Below are positions 1-11,395 of a stretch of DNA of 64,000 bases, piece by piece. The notes under the pieces were generated by a model that was not told where the DNA came from, made no database searches, and worked only from the letters and a program-made list of their open reading frames with translations. The position numbers and the translations under genes are program-made. The stretch is from contig NW_005434669.1 in NCBI RefSeq assembly GCF_000315625.1, forward strand, positions 847,455-911,454. Direction: 5' to 3'. Each line of letters starts with the position of its first letter. Within the stretch, counting starts at the first letter, position 1. The DNA is from Guillardia theta CCMP2712 (lineage: Eukaryota > Cryptophyceae > Pyrenomonadales > Geminigeraceae).

Positions 1-321
1 TTGCGGAGCCTCGAAAACAGCTCGACGGACTCCTGGCAGAGCGAACTCGTGAATGATGCGATTTCACGTCGATAGCGCGACAGACTTTGGAGCTGACGGG
101 CAGAGGGTTGCTGGGGATGTTTGCACAACACTGAACATCCAGAAAGCTCCAGCTCATCTCCATCAGCAAGAGCATCTCAACCTGCAAAGAACGTCAAGGA
201 GGAGACCAGCTCTGCATGGCTGCGTCGATCTTACGATAAGCGCAAGGAGGAGAATGTCAAAGTTGTAGTGCCCGAAGAAGTATGCAGCTGGCGTGAAAGG
301 TCAAGAAGCGCAAAGATGTAA
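1..321 (+). CDS. 3' end of an unrecognised gene (partial, last exons)
   Basis: The reading frame is open from the window edge (LENSSTDSWQSEL), is broken by a stop near 73, and resumes as a Ser-rich then strongly charged stretch ending in RERSRSAKM and a stop at 319-321. A GTGAAT donor at about 48 and an AG near 150 would join the two parts with an intron of about 100 bases. No domain is recognisable and the start lies outside the window. It converges on the C2-domain gene, with the CAGA array just after its stop. The gene is likely but the exon model is tentative; an alternative is that only the second exon is real. Confidence 0.35.
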
Positions 322-365
322 ATGTAGCATAGGATTAATGTAGCATAGGATTTGAGGCGGACAGG

Positions 366-541
<176 letters not shown>

Positions 542-849
542 GAGTGAGAGACGAGTGGGACGGGGGAAGGGGGTTTGAAGAAGAGATAGGAGAGCAGACA
601 AACAGGTATTCCAAGAAGAGTAGCGGACAAGTGGAGTAAGACATGAAGAGTAACGGAGGAGCGGTAGTAGCAATCGTCGTTACCTATCATCCCGCAGGCA
701 ACATGCGCGTAGGTCTCCAGTACAACGTACGACATCACCACCAACATCGAAGGCTTTGCGACAGGCTGTGAAGATGCGTAAGACAGCAACAATGAAAGCA
801 CCTGTCGACAAGAGGAGGCAGGGCAAACAAGACAAGACCAGCATGAAAC

Positions 850-2690
850 AAGAGGCAAGGAGGGAAGGGTATGCTCGTTTCCTCTCCTCATCACCTCTTG
901 CTCTTGCATCAGCGGTTTCGCCTTGAGCCTCTGAGAGTTCCTCCTCTTGGGCGTCGCTGCAAACTCGTTCTGCAGCAGCTCGTACTTGTACTTGATCGTC
1001 ACGCTCCCTGTCGCCGATTTTCCCTTCCCATCAATGCGCCCCTGCACAAGGGAGATGAGCTCGCCGTGGCCCTCATAGTCTGACTTCAATCTCTACCAAC
1101 AGCTTGTGCTCGACTTCTTCTACCTCACCTGAGGCTCCATATCAGTTTCAACAATCACTCACAATCGTCGACATGAGCGAGTATCTAATCAGCACAGCAA
1201 AATCTCCCCGTCCCGTAGTCATCATCAAACTTTGCCTGCACACTGACCTGTCCGGAGAGTTTCGATAGGAATGTCGACGTAGCCCAGGGACGTGTGCTTC
1301 ATGATCTTGTTGTAGTCGAAGATCTCAAGGTGGAGTTGGCTGTCCTGATCGTTGCAGCTCAGAACAAGTAACAAGATCAGCAACTTTGCAGTTCAGAACA
1401 AGTTACAAGATCAGCATCTGCAGATACAACGCCGTGAAGGGTCCATACGAAGACTCTTACCATCTCCTCGACGACCACAAACTGCCATGCAAGAGAGTCG
1501 GCCGAGTGCCAGCTCGGCGACAAGTCGCGGTAGCAGACGGGAGTCTCATGACTCTGAGAGTCAATTCCATTGTGTCTCAGCAGTACTGAGTCCAACAAAG
1601 TCAAAATCGCTCCTCAATCTCCCTCCCCTCCTCTCCTTTCTTTCCCTTCCCTTATCCCCGTCCCCTCCCCTTCCTCCTTTCTTTCCCCTTATCTCCCCTC
1701 CCTTCTCCTTTCCTCTCCCTCCTCGCCCCTCTCGATCCCCCTTGGCTTCCATGACCTTTGCAGTAAGGATCGGATGTTCCAAATCGGTCAGCGGATCTCA
1801 GCCCCTGCCAGTGTCCTCACGTCAACTTCCTCCTCCTCCACCACCACCACCACCTCCACCTCCACCATCACCACCACCACCACCACCACCTCCTCCTTCT
1901 TCCATCTCACCTTTGCACCGATGACCGACAGGTGCAACTTCCCTTGCGGCTCAAGTTCCTCCTCCTCACGCGTGACGTGCTCGTATCCATCTATCCTGCA
2001 GCAACCACTGTCAGGCGACATCATGTCCCTCTCATCTTCCATCTTGTACCAGCGGCCATGGTGGCAGAACGATCGCTTCTCTGCCACGGCACACAAGTCA
2101 GCATGTCAACGTACTCCAGGCCCTTGGGTACCAGACAATCTCTTGGTCGATTCCTTGTAAAGTTTCGGTAGAGAGTTTCTCCTGCACTTGCTCGTCAGAT
2201 GTTCTTCAGCGCACGGAGCAGGCGTCATCATCAGCGTGGCAGCCATCACCTCGGCCTGATCACTGCGTATACAAACACCTGCCCGAGGATGATAAGCCAG
2301 CCGAAGGACCTGCGAGCCTGGTCAGCCATGGCGCTCAGCCGTCCTCGGGGGCTCGGCCAGGACCATGAGTAGACGCCGAGCAGCGCGCAGAGATAGAAGG
2401 GAGCTCGTAGGAGCAACACTTCACTGGAGAAAATCTCCCTGATCGCCAGCACCGTCAGTAAGGGCCCAACGAGGGGTAGTCATCATCGGGAGTCACCTGA
2501 AGGACTCTACTAGCCTTGTCGTGCCTGTCATGATGTATGCAGTTTCCTCATTGCGATACGTTCGTCTCCATCTGACCCTGCTGCTGATACTCAGAAACGC
2601 ACCATGCTTGTAAAACCAAGGGCCGCAAACCCTTCCTGTCCTCCTCATGAATTTCGTCCCTTGAACCCCCGGAGAAGTCAACATCAACAT
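850..2690 (-). CDS. C2-domain membrane protein, multi-exon
   Basis: Read on the minus strand, exons give a hydrophobic segment (REIFSSEVLLLRAPFYLCA, then FGWLIILGQVFVYAV, about 2245-2425), a linker (QEKLSTETLQGIDQEIVWYP), and then a C2 domain split over several exons. The C2 parts are GKLHLSVIGAK (near 1915), RFGTSDPYCKG (near 1770; the SDPY calcium-loop signature), SPSWHSADSLAWQFVVVEEM (near 1470), and HLEIFDYNKIMKHTSLGYVD (near 1270). A post-C2 exon runs EGHGELISLVQG to LMQEQEV, ending near 890 at a GTGATG donor. C2 domains bind phospholipid, often with Ca2+; an N-terminal membrane anchor plus C2 resembles extended-synaptotagmin or MCTP-type proteins, but I cannot assign a subfamily. The start Met and the last exon were not found. 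Introns are short GT-AG. Confidence 0.7.
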
Positions 2691-2835
2691 ACTCTCCTCT
2701 CCTTTCCTCCTGTCCTATTATCCTCCTCTCCTCTCCTCTCCTCTCCTCTCCTCTTCTCTCCTCTAGTCCTCCTCGTCTCCCCTTCTCTCCTCCTTTTCTC
2801 CTCTCCTCTCCTCTCCTTTCCTCAGTTCCTTTCCC
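2691..2835. repeat. Pyrimidine-rich CTCCT simple-repeat tract
   Basis: A CTCCT/CTCTCCT run on the plus strand lies at the 5' side of the C2-domain gene. Minus-strand frames through it read as repeated EERRGEE, which I treat as non-coding. Confidence 0.8.
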
Positions 2836-3602
2836 GGCTTTGGCGCTGATCAAACTTCATTGCGCTACTCGTCTCATTCAGGCCCACCGTTCCAGTCATT
2901 CTTGACCACCCCTACCCTCCTTATATATAAGAAAATGCACCGGTGAGATTCCTGTTATGTCACAACTGTAAGGTCCCCTCGCTGTGACTGTGAGTGGTGG
3001 GAAAGGGGTGGGTGATCGAGGAAATGGCTGTTCACAAGGAGGCGGGGAAGAATGCAGGGAGAGGATAAGCATGCGCAAGAGATAGAGCAGGGAAGAGCAT
3101 TGGCAGGAGAGCAGGAGAGCAGGAGAGCAGGAGAGCAGGAGAGCAGGAGAGCAGGTTAAGAGGAGGAAGAGAAGTGAGAAAGGACAAGAGCAAGTGAAGG
3201 TGGAAGTAGAGAAACGAAGGAGCTCGATGAATTATGTTGGAATGCATCAAACAAAAGATTTCGAAGGAGGATAACCTCAGTAACTTTATGGCTGGCAGAG
3301 GGAGGTGAAGAAACCAGCCATGCTCTTTCGTTTTCAACAGCTGTTTCTTCTTGGCGGGGACTGGAGTGATCATGTGAGAATTGTTTCTTCGTCAATGAGT
3401 GCAGGGATTGACTCTCATGTTCAGAACAATGGTGGACATTGGGGAAACAACAGTAAGTATCCTGAGAGGGAGGATAGTATGTGGTGAACTGACGCTCTGC
3501 TGATTCAGGTAATGGCATATCATGCGAGAGCTGCATGCAGGACGAGGAACCAGACCTTGGCTGGAACGACCTGCAGGAGATGTAATGCAGGAAGCGGCAG
3601 GG
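2836..3602. other. Intergenic DNA with a GGAGAGCA minisatellite
   Basis: This lies between the C2-domain gene and the LRAT gene. Six or so copies of GGAGAGCA occupy about 3104-3153. There is no convincing exon. An ATATATAA stretch is present near 2922. Leaders of the two flanking genes may lie here, but no promoter element can be assigned. Confidence 0.5.
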
Positions 3603-5728
3603 ATGAAGGGTGTGCTCTTGTGTATCGCGTTGTGCGTCTGTCTTGCACATGGTGATGTCATGCTCGGAGATGTTCTCCCCCGTGCCCGCCCGCAGCTCGC
3701 CATGGCTCGGCTACGAGGAGGAAGGCCACACGACCTGAGCTTCATCGGCATGCCCAGACAGGACAGCAAGCGAGGAGGAGCAAGGGCGACAGTGCCGGAA
3801 GACAGTCAGTGGAGCCGAGGGCAACATGTCGTCTCACTGGTGCTGCGGAAAACTCTGGGTGTAGCCCTAGTGATCGCCTTGATAGGACCTAACCTGTACG
3901 TGAAGAGCCGCTAACGTTCATTCTGTATAAGAGAAATGAAATGGCTGATGATCATACGCGTTCTTCTTCTTTCTTCTTCTTGCTGTCTTTGGCTGTCTTG
4001 CTTGTGACATGGTTGGGAGCTGTTCCCCTGGAGTTCATTCTGGATTGATTTGCAGGTCGTCGAAGGAGAAAACGGAAAACGACAAGAAGGACAAGAAAGC
4101 GAGAAAGAAAGAAGATCAGCCCTTCAAGCTCGACCTGATGAAGATTCTTCCGAGGTTTCACTTTGAATTTCGACAAGACGGGACTTTTCCGGACATCACG
4201 AGAAACGAAGTGAGCAAGTGAGCGTTGAATTTCTGTGGTTCACTGTGGAACAGAAGCAGGAATCAGCAGAAAGAGAAGCGCACGCAAGAGATGAAGAGAT
4301 CCGACAGAAAATCTCCAGGCTGAACCAGGCCCTCGTGAACGATCTCAGGCCTGGTGAGCAAGTTGACTCTGATTGTTTCTAAGAGATGTTTGTGGGAATG
4401 AGATGAGAGAGACGGTGGAACGCTTGCTGAAAGATGCTTGCAGGGGATCATATACGGACCAAGGGAGCTTTCGGCTTCAGCTCCATGTCGCATCACGCCA
4501 TCTACATCGGAGATGACCGTATTGTTCATTTCACTGGCGGGTCTGACTCCGATGTTTCGCTGCAAGCCAAACAGGTTGGTATGAGAGTGTCGGGGTCAAG
4601 AGGCAGAGGAGGCGGGGTGATGATTTGTGCCTGAAGAGAGCAAGTATCAAGAAAGAGCATATCAAAGTTATCCTCTCGCTGGCAAACCAAAACGGAGTTC
4701 AACTAGAGGTAATCGATGGTTTCTCCTTACCGCTATGTGAATCTCTTTCGTACCTTCTCGTCTGATCTGCTTTATTCCAACCTTCCGTACATCGCAAAAC
4801 CCGGCATCATCGCTGATATGAAACCAGATCGTTCCTCGTCCATCAAATGCTTTGAATCGAGATGTCATCGTGCAGAGGTATGGTCCAACGGAACTGAATC
4901 TATGGCGAATGTCGTTTTCTTGCAAATTTTGCCGGCCTGTCAACTTTTCTCTTTGTTTGCGACTTGTGTGTTGATGGCTATGTTATGTTATCACGCATGT
5001 TCTAGCTCTAATATGTGTTTTGTTCTCAGGGCTCTGTCTAGAGTTGGTGACAAAGGTGGACATAATGCACTTACGCATCAATGTTGTTAAACTAAAAAGC
5101 TTGCAGGATACAACCTGCTGCTCAGTAACTGCGAGCACTTCGCGTAAGTTTCTGCAAACCTCTTCCCCGATTCGTTGTTGTTCTTTCCCTTCTCCACGTT
5201 CCTGCTCTGCCTCCGTGCCTCTCAACCACATATGTGCCCCTGCCTTCTCTTCCCTTGCACATGTTGAATTGTTGGGCTTCTTCTTTCCCGGCAGGATGTG
5301 CCGGGTCGGTTGACAGTCTTTATGCCACTACCACCCACCTCGCCTTAATGTGTCAGTCTTCCTTCTCCTCGAATCTTATTGTGACCAGTCAGTGGTGCGT
5401 CACCGGAGTAACACGGAGTGATCAAGTTCTATCGGCCTTGCAAGGGCCCATCAGGTGATGGAGGAGGACGATAAGAGAGTAGGCAGCAGGCAGCAGGCAG
5501 CAGGCAGCAGGCAGGAAACTCCTATGTGACATCATCTGCAGGTTTCTACGGCGAGTCATTGACGATCTCATCGAGACGTCTCAGCATCCCATCAAGGGGA
5601 AGCCTTTGAGACACTCAGCCACCACCGTAAGACAAGTTTGCAAACCTCGTCTTGACGTGTGACTCTTTGTTCAGGTGTATACCGTGCTCTCTATTCTTTC
5701 TGCGCACCTCATCTTCTTCTCGTGGTAG
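3603..5728 (+). CDS. LRAT/NC-domain protein with signal peptide and C-terminal membrane segment
   Basis: The Met at 3603 gives a clear signal peptide (MKGVLLCIALCVCLAHG); the in-frame upstream extension lacks one. Soon after comes MARLRGG, a hydrophobic stretch (LGVALVIALIGPNL) and a Lys-rich exon (KDKKARKKEDQPFKLDL). The LRAT domain is spread over short exons: DHIRTKGAFGFSSMSHHAIY and IGDDRIVHF (near 4445-4535) with the catalytic-type His box, ALSRVGDKG (near 5030-5065), and YNLLLSNCEHFA (near 5107-5140) holding the catalytic-type Cys. The last exons give FLRRVIDDLIETSQHP and VYTVLSILSAHLIFFSW. LRAT-fold thiol enzymes move or cleave acyl groups on lipids; the algal substrate is unknown. The leader suggests ER or plastid routing. 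Introns are GT-AG; one holds a GGCAGCA repeat (5480-5516). The reconstruction is strong because exon junctions rebuild the family motif without frame breaks. Confidence 0.85.
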
Positions 5729-5836
5729 AGCACCAACAATCAGCACTGAGATAGAAAGACAGACAGCAAGTACGATTTAGCTATCATCTTTTTATTTCTT
5801 TTTTCTTTTTCAATGGCATGGGATGAGAGTGGGAGA

Positions 5837-7483
5837 TTATGATTGCATGGCGTCGATGAGCGAGCTTCGCATCTCTGTGACGATTCGGCTGCCAAAATCA
5901 GTCAGCCCCTCGAGTTCACCCATCTCCTCCTCCTTCCCTTCCTCTTCCCCCTCCTTCTCCTCCACCTCCTCCTCCTCCTCCTCCTCCTCCTCCTCCTCCT
6001 CCTCTGCTTATGTCCTACCTTGGCTGCGCGTTTCTCAGCTTGAAGATGCTCTCGATGACGGAGATCTCTGTCGAGGTCGTGTCCTGCCGCATGCCCGTCA
6101 AGAAAGCGCATCGTAGTCAACACACTCGCACCAGCCCACAGAAGGCGGACCAGTCGTTGACGCAGAGGCCGGCAGCAATGACATCGCTTCCTCTGTTGAC
6201 AGTTCCTGCTACAATAGGAACCTGCGGAGACGGCAGACGTCAATCGCTCTCTTCCTGCTCCTCATCGGCAACCTGAAGCAAGGATGACAACTCGTCCTGG
6301 TCCTCGACTGAGGTCCGTGGATGCACCTTCAGATGACTAAGTCAACTTGCGCACTGCCAACAAGAAGAAGGAGAGGAACAAGAAGAGAAAAAAATGACGA
6401 GCGGGAGAAAGGATATGAAAGAAGAGAAAGAAGAGAAAAGGACTGTTACCATTCCTCCCTGATTTGTTAAGCAGCAATAAGATCCCACAAGAACGTTCCC
6501 AGCAATGGTTTGTCGGAAAACTTCGACTCCGAGAACATCAGCAACGATTTCTTCTGTTTCCCTATCAAGATCTGGAGGCTGCATCAACAAAACGCTCTCT
6601 CTCCCACCGCACAATACCAGTGTGAGTAAGTGCAACATAATCGTTCGTACAAATACAGTTCCCCAACGCCGAAAGCCGCTCTTCAATTCTCTGAGAAAGG
6701 AAATTCAGTACCTCACATCGAGACATGCTGCGATCAGGATGGGTTGACTTACCTGTACAACGACACTATCAGGAAGAGAGTTGCGGATATGCAACATCTC
6801 TTGATCTGTTGTTGTATTGGGAAGAAGCAACCCCTTGCTGTTCCCGACACATAACCTGCCAATAATCCGACATCCTGCTATACTGGCATGGATCACTGGG
6901 ACGTGATCCGCAAGCTCTGATTCAAACACGCTGTAAAAGTTCTCGCTCCCGCCGATTCCAACCTGCGCACCGTCGCACTCAGCTGTAGAGAAGCACAAGA
7001 TGAGGTAGCCGCAAATAGGCAAATATTTCAAGGCAACATGACGAACAACATGGATCAAGATCGCAGGCATAGATAAACAACAACAACAACAGTCCACTTC
7101 ATGGACAGAAATTGAAACCCCACAAACCGCTTCAAAAAACAAGGATCAAGTTCACGATCAGCATTTCAATCAGGAGCCTCTTGATGTCAGGAACATCAAA
7201 TGGTAGCACAAAATTTCAAACACATTCGTCAAGCACATAGCATATCCACTTATCGCATCAGCACTTCTCTTCAACTCCATCGGCAAGACACCTTGACCCA
7301 GTATCCCGCAACATGCACGACTGCACGCTTCGACGAGGCAACGGCCTCCTCGAGCCATGGCCTCTCGCTCTCACTCTCCTCTGTGTCTCAGCATAGCGGG
7401 TATCTTACCAGACAGTAGGAGTTTGTGAGGCGAGCAAACACTCCGACCTCATTGTTGTTCTCAAACTGCACGCGCGTCGCCAT
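5837..7483 (-). CDS. EIF6: Eukaryotic translation initiation factor 6 (eIF6)
   Basis: eIF6 binds the 60S ribosomal subunit, prevents premature joining to 40S and takes part in 60S biogenesis. The start is the Met at 7483 ([20 protein letters not shown]), followed by exons reading [144 protein letters not shown] and finally [15 protein letters not shown] and a stop. These match the whole pentein-propeller family in order with no missing block. The last intron carries the (TCC)n run at 5955-6002. The start lies about 60 bases from a GC island. Confidence 0.95.
5937..6004. repeat. (TCC)n microsatellite in the last eIF6 intron
   Basis: About 16 TCC copies with a less regular pyrimidine lead-in sit between the exon ending in KLRNAQP and the exon starting IVTEMRSS. 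Minus-strand frames read poly-Arg through it and are not coding. Confidence 0.85.
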
Positions 7484-7539
7484 CGCACGTGAAGCTGAAG
7501 GAACTTGCGCAACGGGTTTGTAACGGCATCCACGGTTGC

Positions 7540-8055
7540 ACCGTACGCCGTCAGCCGGTGCCCGGCCCGCCGTCCGACAGCCTGTCCGATCGGACAGCCT
7601 GGCGGCCGGGCTTGTCGGGGTCGGCACTCACGGTGACTGTCCGGAGTAAGTACTATACCGGGGCGGTCCCCCGGCAATCATCCGGAGTCACACTGGCAGT
7701 GACATTTAATAGTACTCAGCGACCGCCGGTCACCCGGTGCGGCGGCCCGGCCGCCTACCGCGAGTGCGGCTCCGAGTCCGGAAGGCGGGCCGGGCTAGGC
7801 CCCACTGAAGGGCAACCGGCCCTGCCCAAATCAAGCTGCCTCAGATCATCCCGACTCAGTATCGCCGGTCCGATCAGTCACGCGCCCCCCCCCGGCCCCG
7901 GGCCGACCCAGTCACTGAGTGGCAGCCTCGGACTCCGGACTCCGGGGAGCCTCGGCGGAGCCCGGGCCCGGCATGCCCGGCCACTGAGTCACTGAGTGAA
8001 CTGTCCAGTTCCGAGGCGGACCCGGACCGAGAGTTGGTCCTTTTCTCCGAGGCGG
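7540..8055. other. GC-rich island 1 in a divergent intergenic region
   Basis: Composition changes sharply to CpG-rich DNA full of CCGG, GGCCGG and CCGGACTCCGG, with CACTGAGT repeats (7912-7921, 7983-7997). No protein-like reading frame is seen. It lies between divergent eIF6 and the gene at 8683, starting about 60 bases upstream of the eIF6 Met. It could be a CpG-island-like promoter region or an eroded element. Confidence 0.7.
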
Positions 8056-8682
8056 ACCTCAGATTCTTGACGGGTGGTTTGCAAACCGTAGGTGGTTCAA
8101 ACGAAGGGGTGGGTATAAGTGCCTGTGTGATGGCCTATTTCGGGATGGCCTTTTACTCAAAGTTTCGGGATCATGTACAACGGGAAGCAAGAGAGGAGAG
8201 AGGGTTCACAAGGGAAGGGATGGGACAGAGAGGGGGGGGGAGAGAGGTGGGGAGGGAGAAAATCTCCAGGGAATGAGCAGGAAGAGGGGGATGGAGGAAT
8301 GCAGCAGGGAGTTTCAGATTCCGCTGAGTTTCTTTCAAGAACGAGGCGAGGTAGGAATGCGATGATGCTTCATGAGTGAGGGCCAATGGGGTTGCAAATT
8401 ATGTAGATGCATTTGCTGCGAGAGATTTTCTGTAGCAATTGTGTCAAACCCCGTGGTTTGTGAAGCTTGCAGCTCTCGAAAGTGGGGATGGAAAAATTTT
8501 TGTTTTAATAATTTTGATTGATGTCAGAACAGACTGGTTTGATTTTGGTGAAGGTTTAAGACATGACACAAGTTCCTCCCTGTCATCTGACGAAAAATAG
8601 ATGAGAGATGTCCCGTTAGTTTTCTTTGGAAGTAGTGGATATAAGTTGAATCGATTGGCTTGCTGATTTAAACCACTAGGAG
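8056..8682. other. Intergenic DNA before the type II membrane protein gene
   Basis: It includes a purine-rich GGGA tract (8190-8300) and then AT-richer DNA (8440-8680). I see no gene or recognisable control site. Confidence 0.5.
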
Positions 8683-9937
8683 ATGGATCAAAATCAGACC
8701 TCAAGCAGCAACGCCAGGAAGAAGAGCTTGTGGGCAGCTGCTTCACTTGGGTTGTTTGTTGTCGCGCTGGTCGGAAGTCATGTAGCCTTGAATCGCTCAG
8801 ACGACATTGACGAGCACTTCATGCTCCAGAACCAACACCTGAGCACATTGAAATCCCGAGCCTTGGCCGATCAAGCTCAGAAAATGGCGAGTATGACATC
8901 AGTGAGTACAGGGAGACAGCAGTCTTTGGCGTCAGTGAAAGAGTCGCGGTTGGGGGGCGTACACAGCGCGAGATACGCAGCACTGGTCGAGCCGAACAAA
9001 AACCTTGTGATCATGCTTGAGAAGAAAGCCAAAGCCCTGAAGGAGCTCGGCCAAGATCAGTTGGCGAAGGCGAGGGATATGATGCATCTCGCGCATGAAG
9101 CCAAGAAGGATGCCTCTGCAGAAATCAAGCAGGCGGCTACCATGCGCCTGCTGGAGAAACAGGCGAAGGCAGAGGGAAAGCAAGTTCGTGTGTCGTTTGC
9201 CAAGGCAGAAGAGCCGACGCTGAAGGCCAACAAGGAGATGAAAGCAGCTGACCGAGCGTACAGACGTGAAGCGCTGAAACTTGCTGGCCTGATCCCAAAG
9301 GTTAACGAGTTGAAATCTGAAAAGAAGCCTGTCCCGGCGTCACTGCTGGCTGAAATCAAGAACGTGACCGCAGCACTGAAAGCTGACAAGTCCCAGCGTG
9401 CAAGGTGGGACAGGAGCTGGTCTGTCAAAGGCGCCTGACCTCCTAGCCAGGATTGCAAAAGAGCTGCAGCAGGCTGCTTCCGCCCAGTCATCTTCCTACT
9501 CCAACGCTCAAGGGAACAACCCTCTGAACCTTGAGCTTCAACGACAGGTGACTGGGCTGTTCCGTATCTCTGCGAATTTTCCTCCTGACTTTGATCCATA
9601 GGAATACGAGTTTGATGAGGAGTCAATGCGGAAGTATGAGATATCTCATTTCTGCCAGATTTGTCAGTCTTTAAGAGTCTCCCACAGGGCCAGCCGAGGA
9701 AAAAAGGAGATGAAGGAATACAAGACCGATTTGGATGATAGCAGCTCGCGGAAACTCGACGCCCAACGGCTGCTAGATGTTTCTGCCTGCCTCTTCAAGT
9801 ATTCTTGCACTCACTTTTGGCCTGCAATGCGTGACTAGGCACGTGGCAGGAACGCGGACTACTACAAGTTTGACGCTGACTTTGTGCGAGACGAAGATGC
9901 AACTTACCAACAAGTGTTGAACCATTGTGGTGCCTGA
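8683..9937 (+). CDS. Type II single-pass membrane protein, Ala/Lys-rich helical region, unknown function
   Basis: The Met at 8683 is followed by a short basic cytosolic segment (ARKKS) and one membrane helix (LWAAASLGLFVVALVGSHVA, about residues 16-35). Then comes a long charged, Ala/Lys-rich helical region (EKKAKALKELGQDQLAKARD and similar) that should form coiled coil. The first stop (9436) is avoided by an intron at 9404-9450 (GTGGGA...CCAG). Later short exons read IAKELQQAASAQ, EYEFDEESMRK, ASRGKKEMKEYKTDLDDS and ARGRNADYYKFDADFVRDED, ending NHCGA and TGA at 9935. Phases agree at the joins checked; one donor is GTTTCT, weaker than usual. No family was recognised. Confidence 0.65.
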
Positions 9938-10059
9938 GGAGGCCGCAAACAACTGTAAAGTATTCCTGATGTAATTTCCCCTATCTTGAATTGAATTAAA
10001 CCATCTCTGTCCACGGCCAAGTTTGAAGAACCGTGGCAGCCTCAATGAAGCCGGGCCGA
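9938..10059. other. 3' flank of the type II membrane protein gene
   Basis: AT-richer DNA between the TGA at 9935-9937 and GC-rich island 2. I see nothing specific in it. Confidence 0.4.
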
Positions 10060-10330
10060 AGTTATGATCGGCTTCAACTTCGGCAGGGGCCGTTGAATGG
10101 GCCGTTGGCCGCGCATGCCATGATGGACTTCGGTCCGATCGGTCAGCGTTCCGACTCCGACGTCGGAGTGACTCGACTCGAAAGTGAGATCTCTGGGACA
10201 TACTAGTGTTTCCGGGCCGGGCCCGAATGCCGGGCCCTCACGGCCACGCGGCGGCGGCGGCTGCAGTCACCCGGTCATAGGTCACGTAGTAGTACGGTGA
10301 TCCGGGCCGTGAACTGTTCAACTGGTCGAG
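10060..10330. other. GC-rich island 2
   Basis: CpG-rich DNA with GGGCCGGGCCC-type runs and CGGCGGCGG, in the 5' region of the gene at 11396. No coding frame resembles a protein. Confidence 0.6.
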
Positions 10331-11395
10331 ACGGACTACCCCTAGCAGAGTACCCGTACTAGCCCAACGTAGTAGCAGCTGCTAGGGCAGAGATTGGCAG
10401 GACTCATCGTTCACCTCGGATAACTAAATTCTAGTACCGGCATCGTCGGAACATTCTATGGCCATGAGGACCCCTACTTTCCTGCGAAAGTATAACCCCC
10501 TTCCCCCTCCCGAGTCTTGCGATCCGCAAGTCTGATCTGACACCAAACCTAATCGCAATAGTGACAGCAGCCGCTAGCTAGAAGGGGTGGTTTCCCCAAT
10601 CCCTGAATGAGAAAAGGAGGGGTGGAGGTGATTGAGATTGTTGCAGATACCTTGTTTGTGACGACGGCAGGGGGGCGCAACTAGTTTACAATTATTTTTC
10701 TGTACCCCCACCCCCTTTTTACTTACAATCTAGGTATGGAGTCTGAGATACGGTCCTTCCCCCAAAAGAAGGTTTTTCCATACCTATCGTACATATACAT
10801 AAAAATATGTAATACGTGGTTGAACTCTCTAAATTAGTTTTAGAAAACGAAACGAAGCAATTTAATGGCGTTTCAAATAATTTCAGTAACAAGCGCATCT
10901 GGCTTATATTCTAATATTAGCGGCCCCCGATCGAAGCTCTATGCGCCCCAAGTGCTGCAAACTTCATTATCGTGTAGGGGTCACAAATTTCACTTTGTGC
11001 TTTTAAATTTCGAGTTTTCTGGATTTACAATACAAATTTTCATCGTTTTAGACAAATTGTGTGACTGAGGACCCCTATGTCAACAAAGAATGTATGCGAC
11101 CCCCTTTTAAGCTCCTCTCCCCTACCCCCTTCGTTCCCTCTCGCCACCCACCTCTCTTACCTTATCCACCCCCTCCTTTGCACCTCCCTGTCCCCCCCTC
11201 CATCCCTGACTTCTACATCCTCTGCCAGCCCTCGACCTCATCCTCGATCCGCTCCTCGCCAACCCACGGTTGGTGAAACTCTGGAAGAACTCTTCCTCTC
11301 CTTCGGATTGCCGCCCTCCCTCCTTCCTTCTGTTGCACACAGAAAGAGAACCCACTAGCTCTCCCGAGAACTGCTCCAAACACACAAATTCCCAA
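10331..11395. other. 5' intergenic region with C-rich CCCCTAC-type tracts
   Basis: It follows island 2 and holds C-rich tracts (10490-10510, 10705-10722, 11100-11200) with CCCCTAC-like words, AT-rich stretches (10790-10870) and a pyrimidine-rich leader (11100-11380) that ends just before the Met at 11396. No exon is convincing; the leader tract may be 5' UTR. Confidence 0.5.
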
